From positions 2,852,001-2,916,000 of the forward strand of contig NC_016457.1 of the NCBI RefSeq assembly GCF_000226115.1: DNA of 64,000 bases, given 5' to 3'. The notes under the pieces are model-generated. The model worked only from the letters and a program-made list of their open reading frames with translations, had not been told where the DNA came from and made no database searches. How positions within the stretch are numbered: position 1 is the stretch's first letter; each line of letters starts with the position of its first letter. This document shows, one piece after another, positions 11,562 through 23,470 of the stretch. Origin of the DNA: Thermothielavioides terrestris NRRL 8126 (taxonomy: Eukaryota > Ascomycota > Sordariomycetes > Sordariales > Chaetomiaceae). A program made the translations under genes and the position numbers.

Positions 11562-13224
11562 ATGGAGCAACCAGCTACCGAACACGCAGCGCAAGCGGAA
11601 GCGCAAGCGCAAGCACAACCTCAAGCCGAGCTGCAGAGCGAGACTGTGCATGTTCCGCCATCATCATCGCCAGCCCAGGCGACGACGACCACGACGACCA
11701 AGACGGCCACGACGCCACCCAAGCTTGTGCATTCACTGGTTATCGATGCAAACGCCATAATAAAAAATGACCCCACCGTTTCTACATTGCTTGCCCAGGC
11801 TGAGGAGCTCTTCACTATCCCCGCAGTGGTCTCAGAGAGTGCGCAGGGCCCTTGAATTGCCCTGCTGACGCTGGTCTGCTGACATGCACCCCAGTCCGCG
11901 ATGAGGCGACAAGGTCTCGGTTCGAGACGACTTTGTCGCCGTTCTTAAAGCTCCGCAACCCCCGCCCCGAGTCTGTGCAGTTCGTCACCGACTTCGCGCG
12001 GAGGACCGGCGACCTCCAGGGCCTGTCGAAGCCCGATCTCCACCTCCTCGCCCTCACCTACGACCTGGAAGTGGAGAGGAATGGAGGCGACGTATGTCAA
12101 CTCGTCTTGATTTGTCGGGCTGGTCGTGTCTGACTCGAGAGAACTTTAGTGGCGCTTAAGACGAGAGCCGAACCAGAAGGGCGTTAACGGGAAGCCGCCG
12201 GGCAAGGAAGAAGCCAATGTGGAGGAGCCGGGTCAGGGCGCGACAGAAGGAAACACCACTTCCGAGGCCGCGGTTATTACCACTACAGATGTGGCCAGAG
12301 GTCAGGGGAGTGGCTCGCTCGACGGCACAGGGGAAACCAGTGACCCCGCAGCAGACGCAACAAGCGAGGAGGTGGAACACAAGCTACAAAAACTTGGCGT
12401 GAACGAACCTGCGCCACAAAGGACTGATGTGGTGGCAGAGGATGAGGAAGAGGCAACAGAAGAAGAGGACGATGGCGAGGGCGAATGGATAAGTCCGTTG
12501 TGTTTCCTTTGGCAAACGCTAGGCACAGCCGCTAATATGCCACCGGAACAGCGCCGAGCAACATCAAAAAGTACCAGGCGCGGGAAAACGCCCTAACAAC
12601 ACCGCAGCCGGTCGAGCGTGTGCTCCAAGCCGCCCTCATAACTGCAGATATGGCTATGCGGAATGTGGCCCTAAGGATAAACCTCAAGTAAGTAACTTCT
12701 ACGCCGGAGCGGCATGTGAAGACACGCTGACTGGTCCAAGCCTTTTGGATTCCGGTTTCTCGCGCATTACTTATCTCAAAACGTGGGTCCTGAGGTGTCA
12801 TGGCTGCTTCAAGGTGTGCAAGGACATGTCGAAGCAGTTCTGCCCGTCTTGTGGCCAGGCGACCTTGACACGGGTCTCGTGCAGCACGGACGCCGCCGGG
12901 AACTTCACGCTCCACCTGAAGAAGAACTTCCAGTTCAACAACCGGGGCAACGTGTACAGCATCCCGAAGCCGACGCACGGCTCGGCGAGCGGGAAGGGGA
13001 ACCACGTCAAAGGGGGCGGCAAGAACGGGTGGGGGAGAGAACTGATCCTGGCAGAGGACCAGAAGGAGTATATCAAGAAGATGGACGAACAGCGCCGGAC
13101 AAAGTACCGCGACCTCATGGACCAGGACTACCTGCCGGGCATCCTGACCGGGGCCAGGACTTCGGGGAGCGGCAGGATCAAGGTCGGCGCGGGCCGCAAC
13201 GTCAACGCCAAAAAGAGGAGGTGA
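11562..13224 (+). CDS. NOB1: NOB1, 20S pre-rRNA D-site endonuclease
   Basis: NOB1 makes the final cut that turns 20S pre-rRNA into 18S rRNA in cytoplasmic pre-40S particles. Exons are 11562-11838, 11895-12091, 12150-12492, 12552-12687 and 12741-13224, giving 478 aa; every junction keeps frame and restores conserved sequence. After a Gln/Thr-rich N terminus comes the PIN domain, with VIDANAII carrying the catalytic aspartate and VVSEIRD across the first intron. A long acidic linker leads to GEWITPSNIKKYQ, then the zinc ribbon with CHGC and CPSC, and a basic tail ending KKRR. The ATG at 11562 is the first in frame; upstream codons give only a GTG. It is convergent with NOP10, another ribosome-biogenesis gene. 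Confidence 0.95.
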
Positions 13225-13661
13225 TGTGTATCCACCGTTGTTTTAGACCTCAGGGCGACCTCAGGGCGAACATAGCTCGAGGCGGACAATAGACCCTGTG
13301 CCAAATGAGTTCTTTGCAGTTCCCGCTTGCCGACGCAAGCATGTAGCGACCAAATAACGCCGCCACCATGTATAAGACCTGGCCCAATCCAACGCCCAGC
13401 TTTGTTGCACAGTCATCACCACTATCACAGAGCATCCGCTCTTCGGTCTCCCATGCTCCCCTGAAAAAGTCTCCCTCGCTTGACCGAAGTGCTGAGCGTC
13501 GTTCAACGGCATCGAGCATTGACCGGAACCGCGAACACGCCTCGGGACGCGGACCGCTGACTTTCATCCTCCGATTTTGTAGATTAGTGCGGTTGCGTCG
13601 CGCCGTCTGGAAAAGGCTGCGCTCGCCGCGCCGTGCCCCCCGCCAACGCAGCAAAACCATT
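13225..13661. other. 3' region between NOB1 and NOP10
   Basis: Convergent 3' ends. An open frame starting at 13368 on the plus strand has no recognisable family and overlaps NOP10 antisense; I do not call it. Confidence 0.4.
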
Positions 13662-13957
13662 TCATTCTGCCCATCTGCGTCAGCACTGGGCGTCCTTCTG
13701 ACGACCTCCACTCAGGGCAAACGAAGGGGAGGAAAAAAAAGCGGAAGAATGTAAGAAGGAAAGAAAAAAAATAACATACTCTTCTGCTCCATCAGCACGG
13801 CGAACCGCTTGCGCACGGCCAGGCGGTGCCGCGACCACTTGTCGTCGGGCGAGAAGCGCGCCGGGTGCGCCGACTTGGTCACCTGCCCGTCCATGACCTT
13901 CTTGAGCGTGTATCGCCGGCCGGAGCCGTTGGGCCCGGGAAGGTACATCAGATGCAT
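13662..13957 (-). CDS. NOP10: NOP10, H/ACA snoRNP subunit
   Basis: A small subunit of H/ACA ribonucleoproteins, which pseudouridylate rRNA and snRNA and help process pre-rRNA in the nucleolus. Exon 1 (13780-13957) starts [11 protein letters not shown] and contains the hallmark [17 protein letters not shown]. After MEQK a GTATGT donor appears. Splicing to an acceptor ending at 13667 adds only one lysine and a stop, giving a 60-aa protein, the normal NOP10 size, with a CTGAC branch point in place. Without splicing, translation would run into a Phe/Pro tail ending at 13712. The family call is certain; the last exon is inferred. An in-frame extension upstream of the ATG is not expected to be used. 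Confidence 0.9.
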
Positions 13958-15080
13958 CTTGATGATGTCGTGGGTTGAGAGGGTGCGGAGCGATGGCTGG
14001 TCGAGGGAGCGGTGATGGTGGCGGTGATGATGATGTTCTGGTGTTGTGGTTGACTTTGGATCAATTCCTCGGAATGGTTCGGCCTCAAAGATTTTCGCCA
14101 ATGAAAGGTTGCGATTGAGTGGAAGAGGCTGAGAGTGGAGCCGCTTGGCCAAGTGGGGCATTGAAGCTGAGGAGTGGGCCCCTCCTTGGCTTCACCCGGC
14201 GCTTCCCGCCCACTCAACAGCCGCTCCAGGCCAACCAGCGGTCTCTTGATTGAGAATGATTTAAGCGCCAAGACGCTGTTCGTAAGGCTCCGTTATGCGA
14301 GACTCAAGACTTAGGAAGCACTGTTTGCTTAAGCAGGCCGTTTGACCAGTAGCACGTCTCCAACAGAACATACCGATCACCGCCCGACTACCGACCGGAT
14401 TAGCATGGACTGAAATCTGAATCGCAGCAGCTCTGTTAGCTGGGGGCGGGTCTTAGTCTGCGTGGTGGATGCTGCTCTATTACCCAGAGTCCCCTACCTT
14501 GGATATCAGCACTTGCTCTTGCGGGACACAAGTCACTCATGCAGGCCATCTGCTTTCAAATAGTTGACAGTGCATACTTCGTCGCCACACACCGCTAGGC
14601 TCTGCGCGTCTACGTCGGACACTCGGCTATACAGAACCAAGCCTGGTGAACGCACAGAGGTGGCCGTCCAGAGGTCTGCATGTGCAGATTGCCTCCTCGC
14701 CGGTGCTGTGCGATTACCGCCCGCAAGGCGCAGGGAGCCGCCCAGGTCAGGGTGGCTGTCATCCTTCATCTTGAATCTCGATAGATTAGTTTGAAGAGGA
14801 GCGTGGGATCCAATGAAGAGCTGGAGAGGCTGCGACTAGCGTTTCTGCTGTATGCAGACATCAGCCGCTCCCAGAAATAAACACTTGCCGCCGTACCATG
14901 TAATTGACCTCTGCAGCCCCCTAAGCCCCGCGATTGCCAGTCTTGCCAAGTTGGTAAAGAGGATAAAGAGGAGACTTGGGCACTCGAGTCGTGTGTTGGG
15001 TTCAGTTTGATATCGCACTGAAGTTCCCTTCTTAATACCTAATTAGCAACCGTCAGCCAGCTCTGTACCCTCGCCGCAAG
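13958..15080. other. Intergenic between divergent genes
   Basis: Promoter space of NOP10 (leftward) and the CFEM-like gene (rightward). Nothing else recognised. Confidence 0.5.
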
Positions 15081-16304
15081 ATGGGCTTCAAGGCCAGACT
15101 CCTCTTTCGGCTGCTCTGCCTCCTGCTCCACGTCCAAGCACTACTCGCGCTCGAGACCGTCAGCGAGTTCGGAGAAGACTGGCCGCATACCTGCGTTCAG
15201 AACTGCCTTGGCCGGTGGCCCATGGAATACTCGAACGTCGGGAGTGAGCTCAAGTGCGACGAGCCATTCTACAATGATTGTTACTGCGCCACGGCGGCGG
15301 CATCCGCATCCAAGGCCTCATCGTTCCTGGAAGCATGCGCTTCGACGGCATGCCGAGGAGGCGACTTCTCCTTGGATCTCTCGGCGATGGAGTCCATATA
15401 CGCATCGTACTGCATGGCGAACGGCTTCACACAGCCGGGAGCAACCAACTGGTACAACCCCGCCACTGCCACCCAGGGTCTGGCCCAGGACACCACCCAT
15501 GGTCCGGCCCGGCTTCCACCACGACCCGGCTCTCGGTAGTCACGCAGACGACAACCTCCGGCTCCCTTGCCGACTCTTCCTCGCAGCCGTGGGGTAAGTG
15601 CCTGCTTCCCCTTACGGTGGTAGTTGTGATGCTCCTGCAGGTACTGTCCCCCCGCAAGTGCTTCACTTCACCTCCTGCCAGAAAAGCCAGGACGTCCGCT
15701 TTACATCGAGTACCTATTTTCGCCCGTTCTTACTCCCATCATAGTAGCCACCGTCGACGCCACGTCCACCATCTGGGTCAACTCCGCCGGCTCCGTCATC
15801 GCCGCCGCCACACCGTCCTCCACCAACAGCAGCACCAACAATCTCGCCCTGGGCCTCGGCGTGGGTATCACCGCTCTCCTAGCCCTCGCGGCAGCAGGAA
15901 TCGCGGGCTGGATGTGCCTCCGGCGCAGGCGCATGCGCAGCAGACAACCACAACACCCGCAACCGCTCAGGCCAGGCAGCCCCAACGACCCGCTCGTCCC
16001 GGCGATGGGTGACGTCCCCGCAGTAACTCCGCCGCCGCCTATCCCGCGAAAGGCGGTCGCGGCCATTCCCGCCAAGCCGCCCAGCCCCCTCTCCCCGGAG
16101 CCGAAAACGTGGAAGCTCGGCGGCGGCCAGGGCGTGCGCCGCGAGCTGGGCGGGAGGGAGTTGCACCCGTTTCCGGACGTCGCCCTGCGCCCGCCGCCGC
16201 GGTATTACCACGCGGTGAGGAACAGTGGGGCGCCGGCTGGTCGTGAGTGGTGGGAGCTTCCGGGGAATTGCAACCCCTTTAAAAACACATGCCAGATTTT
16301 TTAG
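15081..16304 (+). CDS. CFEM-like eight-cysteine membrane protein
   Basis: A cell-surface type I membrane protein of about 336 aa. The signal peptide is MGFKARLLFRLLCLLLHVQA. An extracellular module follows with eight cysteines, including CVQNCLGRW, NDCYC and EACASTAC, arranged as in CFEM domains (some of which bind haem). A Thr/Ser-rich stalk, one membrane span (about residues 182-204, LGLGVGITALLAL) and a basic, Pro-rich cytoplasmic tail complete it. Exons are 15081-15477, 15540-15593 and 15745-16304. Intron 1 has a weak GTCTGG donor but is the only GT-AG choice I found that keeps frame. The last 11-12 residues and the stop lie in a transposable element inserted at 16273, so the original C terminus probably ended at LPGN. 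Confidence 0.75.
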
Positions 16305-16721
16305 AAACACATGCCAGCCAGGGGCGGTCCGTGCGCTCCCACCAAAATTTTGCAGCGCGCATCGCCACGCTCCCTATCCGGCATGTCGCCACAGAAATCC
16401 CGGCTGGCGATGTGGCAGGCGAGGCGGCAGGCGAGGATCTGGGCGATGCGGCTGGCGACTCGGCTGGCGATGCGGTGGGCAGGGCGCTGCGCAAGGCTCT
16501 GGGAGATGCGGTGGGCGATGCGGCCCTGCAGCCTTCGAGGGCGGCGAGGTTGGTGATGGCTTCGTTGGATGGCGACATTGGTACGTACCCCCGGCCTTCT
16601 CGTGGCGACATGCATGCTAGGGACTGTGTTGGCGCTCGCTGCAAAATTTTGGTGCGAGCGCACGGACCGCACCTGGCTGGCATGTGTTTCTAAAAAATCT
16701 GGCATGTGTTTTTAAAGGGGT
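16273..16721. mobile_element. MITE-like element with ~88-bp inverted repeats
   Basis: A 449-bp element whose arms (16273-16360 and 16634-16721) are inverted repeats with only about three mismatches. Each arm starts ACCCCTTTAAAAACACATGCC and holds two copies of ACACATGCCAG. The flanks are near-identical direct repeats, CGGGGAATTGCA (16261-16272) and CGGGGAATTGAA (16722-16733), a target duplication of 10-12 bp as made by Mutator-like elements. The middle is rich in GGCGATGCGG repeats and codes for nothing recognisable. It sits on the stop codon of the CFEM-like gene. The close match of the arms argues for a fairly recent insertion. Confidence 0.88.
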
Positions 16722-16733
16722 CGGGGAATTGAA

Positions 16734-17635
16734 GTCCGCAGTTCTTTCCTTCTTTCTTTCTTTTATTTTCTTCTTTCTTCTTTTTTTCATTCCCCCTTTC
16801 CTTCTTTTCTTATTTCCTTTTTGTATTCTTACCTTCATTTCTTATTTTCTTTTTGTTTATTTCCTTTTTTGTGTTAGTTCCTTTCTTGTCTTGTTTCCTT
16901 TTTTGTCTTATTTCCTCTTTTGTCTTATTTCCTTCTTCGTTCTTTTCTTTCAGCCTATGTAATCAATTACCTAGCTAGTAAATAATGGGCGTTTCAATGG
17001 CATGCATGGTGATAAATGGGATGTAAGAATTGTGGACAGCATGTGAGTCTGACCACATGGAGAGAAATACAAGAGTCTAGATAGCTGATTGTAATTAGCT
17101 TTCTTCCTGTTCCTGAGGCCCGCCAGCATTCAAGATGAAGATGCTACGGTCCTTCGCCTCTCATAGGTTTGTCAGGCGCATTGAACGGACACGACAGCTT
17201 TGTCGTACAAAAACAAGCAGTTTTAAATTTTGATTTGACGTGCAAGCTCGCTCATTCCCACCACTCAGATGACGACGAATTTCACAAACGGGGGACACCA
17301 TAACAGCTCCAGAGTCTCGGCATGTTTCTCCCCATTCAGATCACTCTCCGGGCAACTACATCCTCAGAAACAGCAACTTAAATTCAACCTGGCTACCAAA
17401 TCGCTGGAAACTGGAAATACACCAGGAAACTACAAAGATGAAGAAACCGAGCACCAAAACGTAATAGTCGTGTCACGTCATGTCGTCATGATCTAGCCTG
17501 AACCCACCACATCCCAAACCCTGATCACACCACAATCCAAAAACCCCATTCACATCCGCACCCTAAGCCTCCCCCTTCCTCGTTCCATCCCCCTCCTCCC
17601 GGGCCTCGCCCTCCTCACCAACAGCCGAAACCTCC
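16734..17635. other. Intergenic with T/C-rich tract
   Basis: A strongly pyrimidine-rich stretch spans about 16740-16950. The remainder is the 3' side of the CFEM-like and proline-rich genes. No gene recognised. Confidence 0.5.
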
Positions 17636-19673
17636 TCAGCAAAACGACACAACCGACACCCGTCTGGCCGCGCCAGCGCCCTCCTCTCCCGCGTCCCCGC
17701 GGGGCGTCCCCGGCGCAGCCACGCTCGCCCCGGACACCGACCCGCCGCCAAGTGTCGACAGCTCGGGCGTCGAGAGCGGCGAGAACGGGTTCGGCGCCGG
17801 CGGCGGCACCACACGGCTGCTGCTGCTGCCCGCGCTGCTGCTGCCCGCGCTGCTGCTGGCACTGCTGCTCCGCCTGCCGACCAGCGTCCTCAGCGGACGC
17901 GGCGCCGGTGCCGGCGGCGAACCTGCCCCTTTAGCTTTAACTTCAGTCTCAGACCCAGCCTCAGACCCAGACCCAGCCGCAGGCCCAGGCCCGGCAGCAC
18001 CCGCCGGGCTGGTGGCCGCGGAGGTCGCAGCCGCCGGGGCGAACGGCGCGGCGACGGCGTCGGCGGCAAAGGGCGGGCAGCGCAGGCAGGGCGGGTGGTC
18101 GCCGCGCGCGGTGACGGGGCGGAAGCACGGCAGGACGCCGGAGAAGTGCGGGCAGGGCCGGGTCGCGCGGCAGGCGGGGCAGTGCGCGGGCGTGGGCGCG
18201 GCGGCGGCGGGGTGGTGCAGCGGGTAGAGCGGCCCGCCGGCGGGAGCGGGAGGGCCCGTCGGGTGGATGGGGTGGTGGTAGGGGTTGAAGGGCGGCGGGG
18301 GGCCGTAGGAGGGGAAGGGTCCGCGCGCGGGCAGGGGGCGGGGAGGGAGGAGGGGCATTGGGGCGTAGGCGGGGCGGGGGAGATATGGTGGGTTGGTGGT
18401 GGTGGCGGTGGTGTAATAAGGGGCTGGTGCTGGCGGGAAAGGTGGCGCAGGCGCGGTGGCTGATGGTCGGTAGTAGCCGGAGACGAGAGGCGGCGGGGTG
18501 TAGGACTCCGGGGGCGTGGGAGGGAACGGCGCCTCGTCGAAGGGACGCGGGTCGTAGCGCGGCATCACGCGGATGCGCGCGCTCGGCGAGGGGCTGGGCA
18601 GCGGGGATTCGCTGCGGGTGCAGCGGCGGTACGGAGGCGGAGATTCGTACCGGTAGTCTAGGGACGACGGAGCCGGCGACGCATACCGGCCCCGCCGGCT
18701 CCGGTACGCAGGGGGAGACAGCGAGCGTGCGCGGTCTCGGGTCCGGTAATACGGTGGCGAGAAGACGCGTCTCTTGCCGGCCGGGGAGTCCCGCCGGTCC
18801 CGTTCCTCGCGCAACCTGCGGCGGATCTCGGCGTTGTCGGCCTGCATCCACGGATTGGAGCGAGGCGCGAAGGAGTTGATGCACTCCTCGCCAACACAGG
18901 CCTTGGTCTCGACTCCTCGGATGACCACGGTGTATCGCAGAGGCTCCTCCGTGCCGCGCTTCTTCCAAAACCGGAACTTGTGCTGCTTCACCTCGGTGAA
19001 GTCGGGCTGAGCAAACCGACGACGCAGCTGCTCGCGCACCACGACGACGGTCCAGGTCCGGGTCCGGTAACGGGTTGAGGAGGCGTTACCTCTGTCCAGG
19101 AGCAGTTGCGTGATGGCGTCCTGCACCTCGCTGGGCAATCTTCTGCACCTCTCTTCGAGATCCTGTTCGTACGTCTTGCCCTTGCGGCGGAAAGGCCGCG
19201 TCGCCCAGCAGCGCTTGTGTTTGGCCCGGAAGTCCTCGAGGCCGCGCAGGTGCATGGCGGCCAGTTCCGACTGGGTGGATGGTTGCGGCGTCACATGGGT
19301 GCTGCTGGCGATGTGCTGGTAGTTCTCGACTTTGACGCCGAGCACCTTGACGCTCTCAACAACTTCGCGCTCCTCCGGGTAGTAATCAATGTTCCAGGCT
19401 TCATAGACGGGCCTGTCCTGTTCATTTTCTTTGAGGCGGCTAGCTTGGACGTCAGTAACACCGATGCTGACGACCGCACAGCTGTGGCTGGGGCGCAACC
19501 TACAACCCGGGTGCACATTCCTGCCTGTCCATTGTCGGGAAGTCGTACGACACAGTGGAGAAGCTAGCAATGCTCTCGCTATCGCTGTACCCGGACCAGT
19601 CGTCGTCATCCACGGTGTTGTTCCCTCGCGCGGGGCTTCGTCCCCTGGACGACGTGTCCTGCGTGGGGACCAT
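17636..19673 (-). CDS. Proline-rich hypothetical protein
   Basis: Exons on the minus strand are 19673-19507 and 19439-17636, giving 656 aa. The start is the first ATG (MVPTQDTSSRGRSP); the 67-nt intron keeps frame. Residues ~55-270 look folded and charged (YEAWNIDYYPEE, DFTEVKQHKFRFWKKRG, WMQADNAEIRRRLREE). They are followed by an Arg/Ser/Tyr region and a long Pro-rich, probably disordered part. Near residue ~500 a short Cys/His cluster (HCPACRATRPCPHF and CLRCPPF) could bind metal. A Ser-rich C terminus ends VVSFC. No signal peptide or membrane span. I do not recognise a characterised family. Confidence 0.7.
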
Positions 19674-20595
19674 GATGGACACGGGGCCGATGAGAGACCA
19701 GGGAGCGATGATCGGTCAGTCTGACAGCAGAGGTTCAAAGTGGATTGGCATGGGAATGGATGGCGGCGGAGGTGGAGGCGGACTGACGGCCGTTTTAACT
19801 GGCGAGCGGGATGCGGAAGAGGGCGGCGGGGGAGGGGGGAAGGGCCCCAGTGGCTGTGCGACACAAGGCTGGATGCGCTCAGAGAACGGAAGCGCGTGGT
19901 TCTTGGGCCGCACCGCGCTTCATTGGCCAGGACCAACCCGAGGAAGCGGGGTGGATTCCTGCTGGTCTGATTTGGGGAGCTTGCTGCCTGGGAGATGGGG
20001 TCAATTGCCGTCAATTACCTAGCTTGATGATTTGCAGCACCAGTTACACTACATGGCCCATGTCGCTGCCCATTGGAAGTAGTGAAGTGTATGGTAGGAG
20101 AATCCGGATGCTTGGGCAGTTCCCGGAAGAGAGGCCTCGAGCGTTTGTCCCACAGCGGCAGCGGCCGACGAATGAAGTGCTGCGCCAAAGCATCCGTATG
20201 CTGAGCGCTCCCGTAATTCAACCAGCGACTGCGCATTCTGTGTGCCGCACAAAGGCACAAAGACGGCTGCCCGTGTTGCCTGGTGCAGGCTAGCTTGCTG
20301 CGGTACTAGCCTGCCTCGCTGAGACCCGGGGGTGTCACCCAGTGCGGGACCCCGCGGGGTGTGCATTGCGACCATCTGCTGGCTCGACTTCGCAGTAGTC
20401 TAGTTACCTCCTACTTGGCTAGCGTCCAGGGTCAGCAGCGACAGGCGCCGGGCCGCGGGCCTTCAGCGAAATGGTCATGGGTTGCTTCAGGAGCAACCGC
20501 CATCAAGAAAGAGCTTTGTTTCCAGTTCACGGTCCCGAAAAACTGACAGCCGCTGTTTTCTTACTGCTGAGCTCTTGAACTCCAGCCTGGATGAT
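19674..20595. other. Upstream region of the proline-rich gene
   Basis: Probably holds the promoter and 5' UTR of the minus-strand gene. Overlapping frames here are not convincing. It ends at the 8-bp target duplication of the hAT element. Confidence 0.5.
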
Positions 20596-20914
20596 CTTCG
20601 TGCCAAGGCTCCCAACAACTTAAACAAATCAAATATAAGGCTCTATTTGGTTTGATTTACGTGGATCGCGATCATATTTGAGTTGTTTGTATTTGATCAA
20701 ATCGTCGTCAAATCTCGTCAAATGCCATATATATCCCTAACCCTGACGGCCACCCCCCACTTTTTCTATGCCCCACCTTCCTTTTCTATATTATGCCTCC
20801 CTTTTCTATACGCCCTGCCTAGCTCTCTGGCTCTCTAGCTCTCTATGTAGCACTCGTAAAATCGAGAATAGCCAGTTTTATTTTTTTCTGACTAAGCAAT
20901 TGCTTATATAATCC

Positions 20915-21312
20915 CAGATCGCCTACACTCTATACAGACCTCCTATACATAGCCCGGATCGCTATCGCCCTGCCTAGACCTCCTACGCCTGCCTAGACCT
21001 CCTATATATAGCCTAGATCGCCATCGCCCTACCTAGACCTCCCGCGCCTGCCTAGACCTCCCGCTACAGCCTAGATCGCCATCGCCCTGCCTAGACCTCC
21101 CGCCGTAGCCTAGATCGCTATCGCCCTGCCCAGACCTCCCACGCCTACCTAGACCTCCCGCCGTAGCCCAGATCGCCATCGCCCTGCCTAGACCTCCTAC
21201 GCCTACCCAGACCTCCCGCTATAGCCTAGATCGCTATCGCCCTACCTAGACCTCCTACGCCTACCCAGACCTCCCGCCATAGCCTAGATCGCTATCGCCC
21301 TGTCTAGACCTC
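20915..21312. repeat. 58-bp tandem repeat inside the hAT element
   Basis: Seven copies of a unit containing TAGATCGCCATCGCCCTG and CCTAGACCTCC, with the GATCG core at about 20957, 21016, 21073, 21113, 21171, 21229 and 21287. Spacing is 57-59 bp except for one short unit of 40 bp. It lies between the left terminal repeat and the transposase 3' end. Confidence 0.85.
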
Positions 21313-21399
21313 TACACTTTAGAACTCCCTATCCTATACCTAATTCTTTAAGCATTACAGTATATTAATTAAATCGGTATAAAGCAAATGTCGTTAGTA

Positions 21400-23470
21400 G
21401 CTTATATAGTGTTTAGCGCAACTAAATAGTCGCTTATACTTAGAAGATATAGCTAGGATCGAGAGGTAGTCGAATACTATCCTAGAAAGCTATAGGAACC
21501 GCCTAGTATATACTGTCTACCAATCGAATGGCCGTTCTACCTATTTAGGTAGCTTAGAAAGGTAGCTATCGACCTCGTTCTAGTGATCGCTTATATCTTT
21601 ATAATAGTCGATAGACACTAGGAAGTGTCACTTCCTTAGCTCTCTTAATGTTCTAAACGCTCAATAGAAGGCTCTAGTTCGACTAGTAGCTCTATATAAC
21701 TATATTACTCTTAAAAACACCGTTTAAATATAGCAAAATAGCTCTTACGCTTATCCTCTAGAAGGTTCTTTTATATCTATCTCATCTTATACCTAGGATA
21801 TAGGATTATCGTAATCTAGTAAACGGGCGAATCATCGAATAGGCTAATATATTCTTAAAGCTTCGTAATCGCTACTTATACGCCGTTTTAGATAAACTAT
21901 ACCTCTAGAGCTAGCTCGTCGCTTATAACCGTCGTTGTTTGTAAAAAGGGTATACTAGGTAGCTAGGATAGTAGAAGATTAAGCTTATATTCTTCGAACT
22001 ACAATAGAAGCCTCCTAGATTAGCGTTGTAGCCAATATAATAGCGTTGGTAGCAATAGTATCTCTAATATAGTCGCTGTCTAGGCTAGGCTAAGCCTCTT
22101 CTTTAGATTATTAAGTAGAAAGTATATCGTACTAACAATAGTAGATATAGTAGGTCTATTGCCTTTAAACGACTAGGTAATATCTATAAATAGCTTCAAT
22201 ATATCCTTGATATTAGCTAATACTATCTAATCTTAATCAGTTAAAATACTATCCTTTGGAAGCCTATCCTTCTTAGCTATAGATTATAGACAGTAGAGGT
22301 CTATAGAGTCCTATAGTCTAATAGTATATTCGATTATTAGGAAGACCGAGTTCTACCTTATATCGTTGTCTACTACCAACTATAGTCTAACGATATCCTC
22401 TAGCTTAGTCAAAAGTATATCAAAGTCGTCTATCGCATCCTTATTAGCCTATTTGAACTAGGCTAACTTAATAAAGGTATTACAACGTTGTAGGCTATAG
22501 CAGATATAGTGGACAATATAGTAAAGCTTCCTAACTAGCCTAGTACTCTCTTCTTCCTATTCCTTAGTATAGGTTTCGACAAAGGCCTTTATAACGATGT
22601 TAACAATATAGCTAAGATAGCAAAGTCGTTGATACTTTCTTATAAGTAGGAACTTAGGCTAGATATAGTTGAGGATCGCTATAATATATATGTCGTTTAA
22701 AGAGATATTGTCGTACTAGAAGAAGCTAATATCCTAGGCTAGATCGAAGTCGTTAAGGACCTTTGTAATCTCTATAGCTTATATATCGCTAGAGTACAAG
22801 CTATAGAGCTAAACTATATATAATAGCTTTGTCTATAGGTTAAACTAGCTATTAACAAAGTGGACTATAATTATAAGGAGTATATAAGAATTTAGTAAAG
22901 TCTAGGTATTAAAGGAGAGATGCTTTATAAACCTTATAGATATAAGTGTCTATTAGCTTCCTTCTCTTAGTATTATAGACCTTATAGATATTAATATCTT
23001 CTTAATAGCTTCCTTCTCTTATTGATACCGCTAAACCACCTAATTCTATATTATATTATTGCTCGTTGGAACGAACTTAAGAAGCTCCTAATTAAATAGT
23101 CGAAGGAGCTAATGGAAATATATATCTTTAATCGCTATAAAGGGGAGGTCGTTTTGAACGATCTAGGTAATAAGCAATGCCCTAATCGAATTAGCTATTA
23201 GCTTGACGACTATAGTATTAGCTATAGCTTACTATAACGCTAAGACTAACGTCTTAGATCTCTTTACTAGCTAGTCCTTTATATTATTATAGCAATTATA
23301 TTCGTTGGAGAGATAGGCTATAGCACTGCTCGTTGTAGTAGCCTTGAAGGTCTTGTCGTAGTATTTGCAACACTTGGATAGCTCTCCTAGCTTACTATCT
23401 ATTGCTTTAATAAGGAAATTGCTATAGCTCGCGATCTACGACTTTCGGGGCCTCTTCTTAGCTAGCTAGT
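21400..23470 (-). pseudogene. hAT transposase pseudogene, riddled with stops
   Basis: Read on the minus strand, 23378-23294 gives a BED-type zinc finger remnant around KCCKYYDKTFKATTTSS followed by LSNEYN. At the other end, 21474-21403 gives a hAT dimerisation remnant around FDYLSILAISS and RLFSCAKHYI. Between and within them are many in-frame TAG codons where Trp (TGG) would be expected, plus changes such as His to Tyr and Cys to Tyr. These are the C-to-T and G-to-A changes made by RIP. No intact frame of useful length remains, so the copy cannot make transposase. Boundaries are approximate. Confidence 0.85.

Noticed and set aside
15478..15539. Frameshift in the CFEM-like gene
   Set aside because: A 62-nt GT-AG intron at these positions restores the frame, so a break is not required, although the donor is weak.
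20915..21312. CRISPR-like array
   Set aside because: The units are directly adjacent variants of one 58-bp repeat with no unique spacers, inside a eukaryotic transposon.
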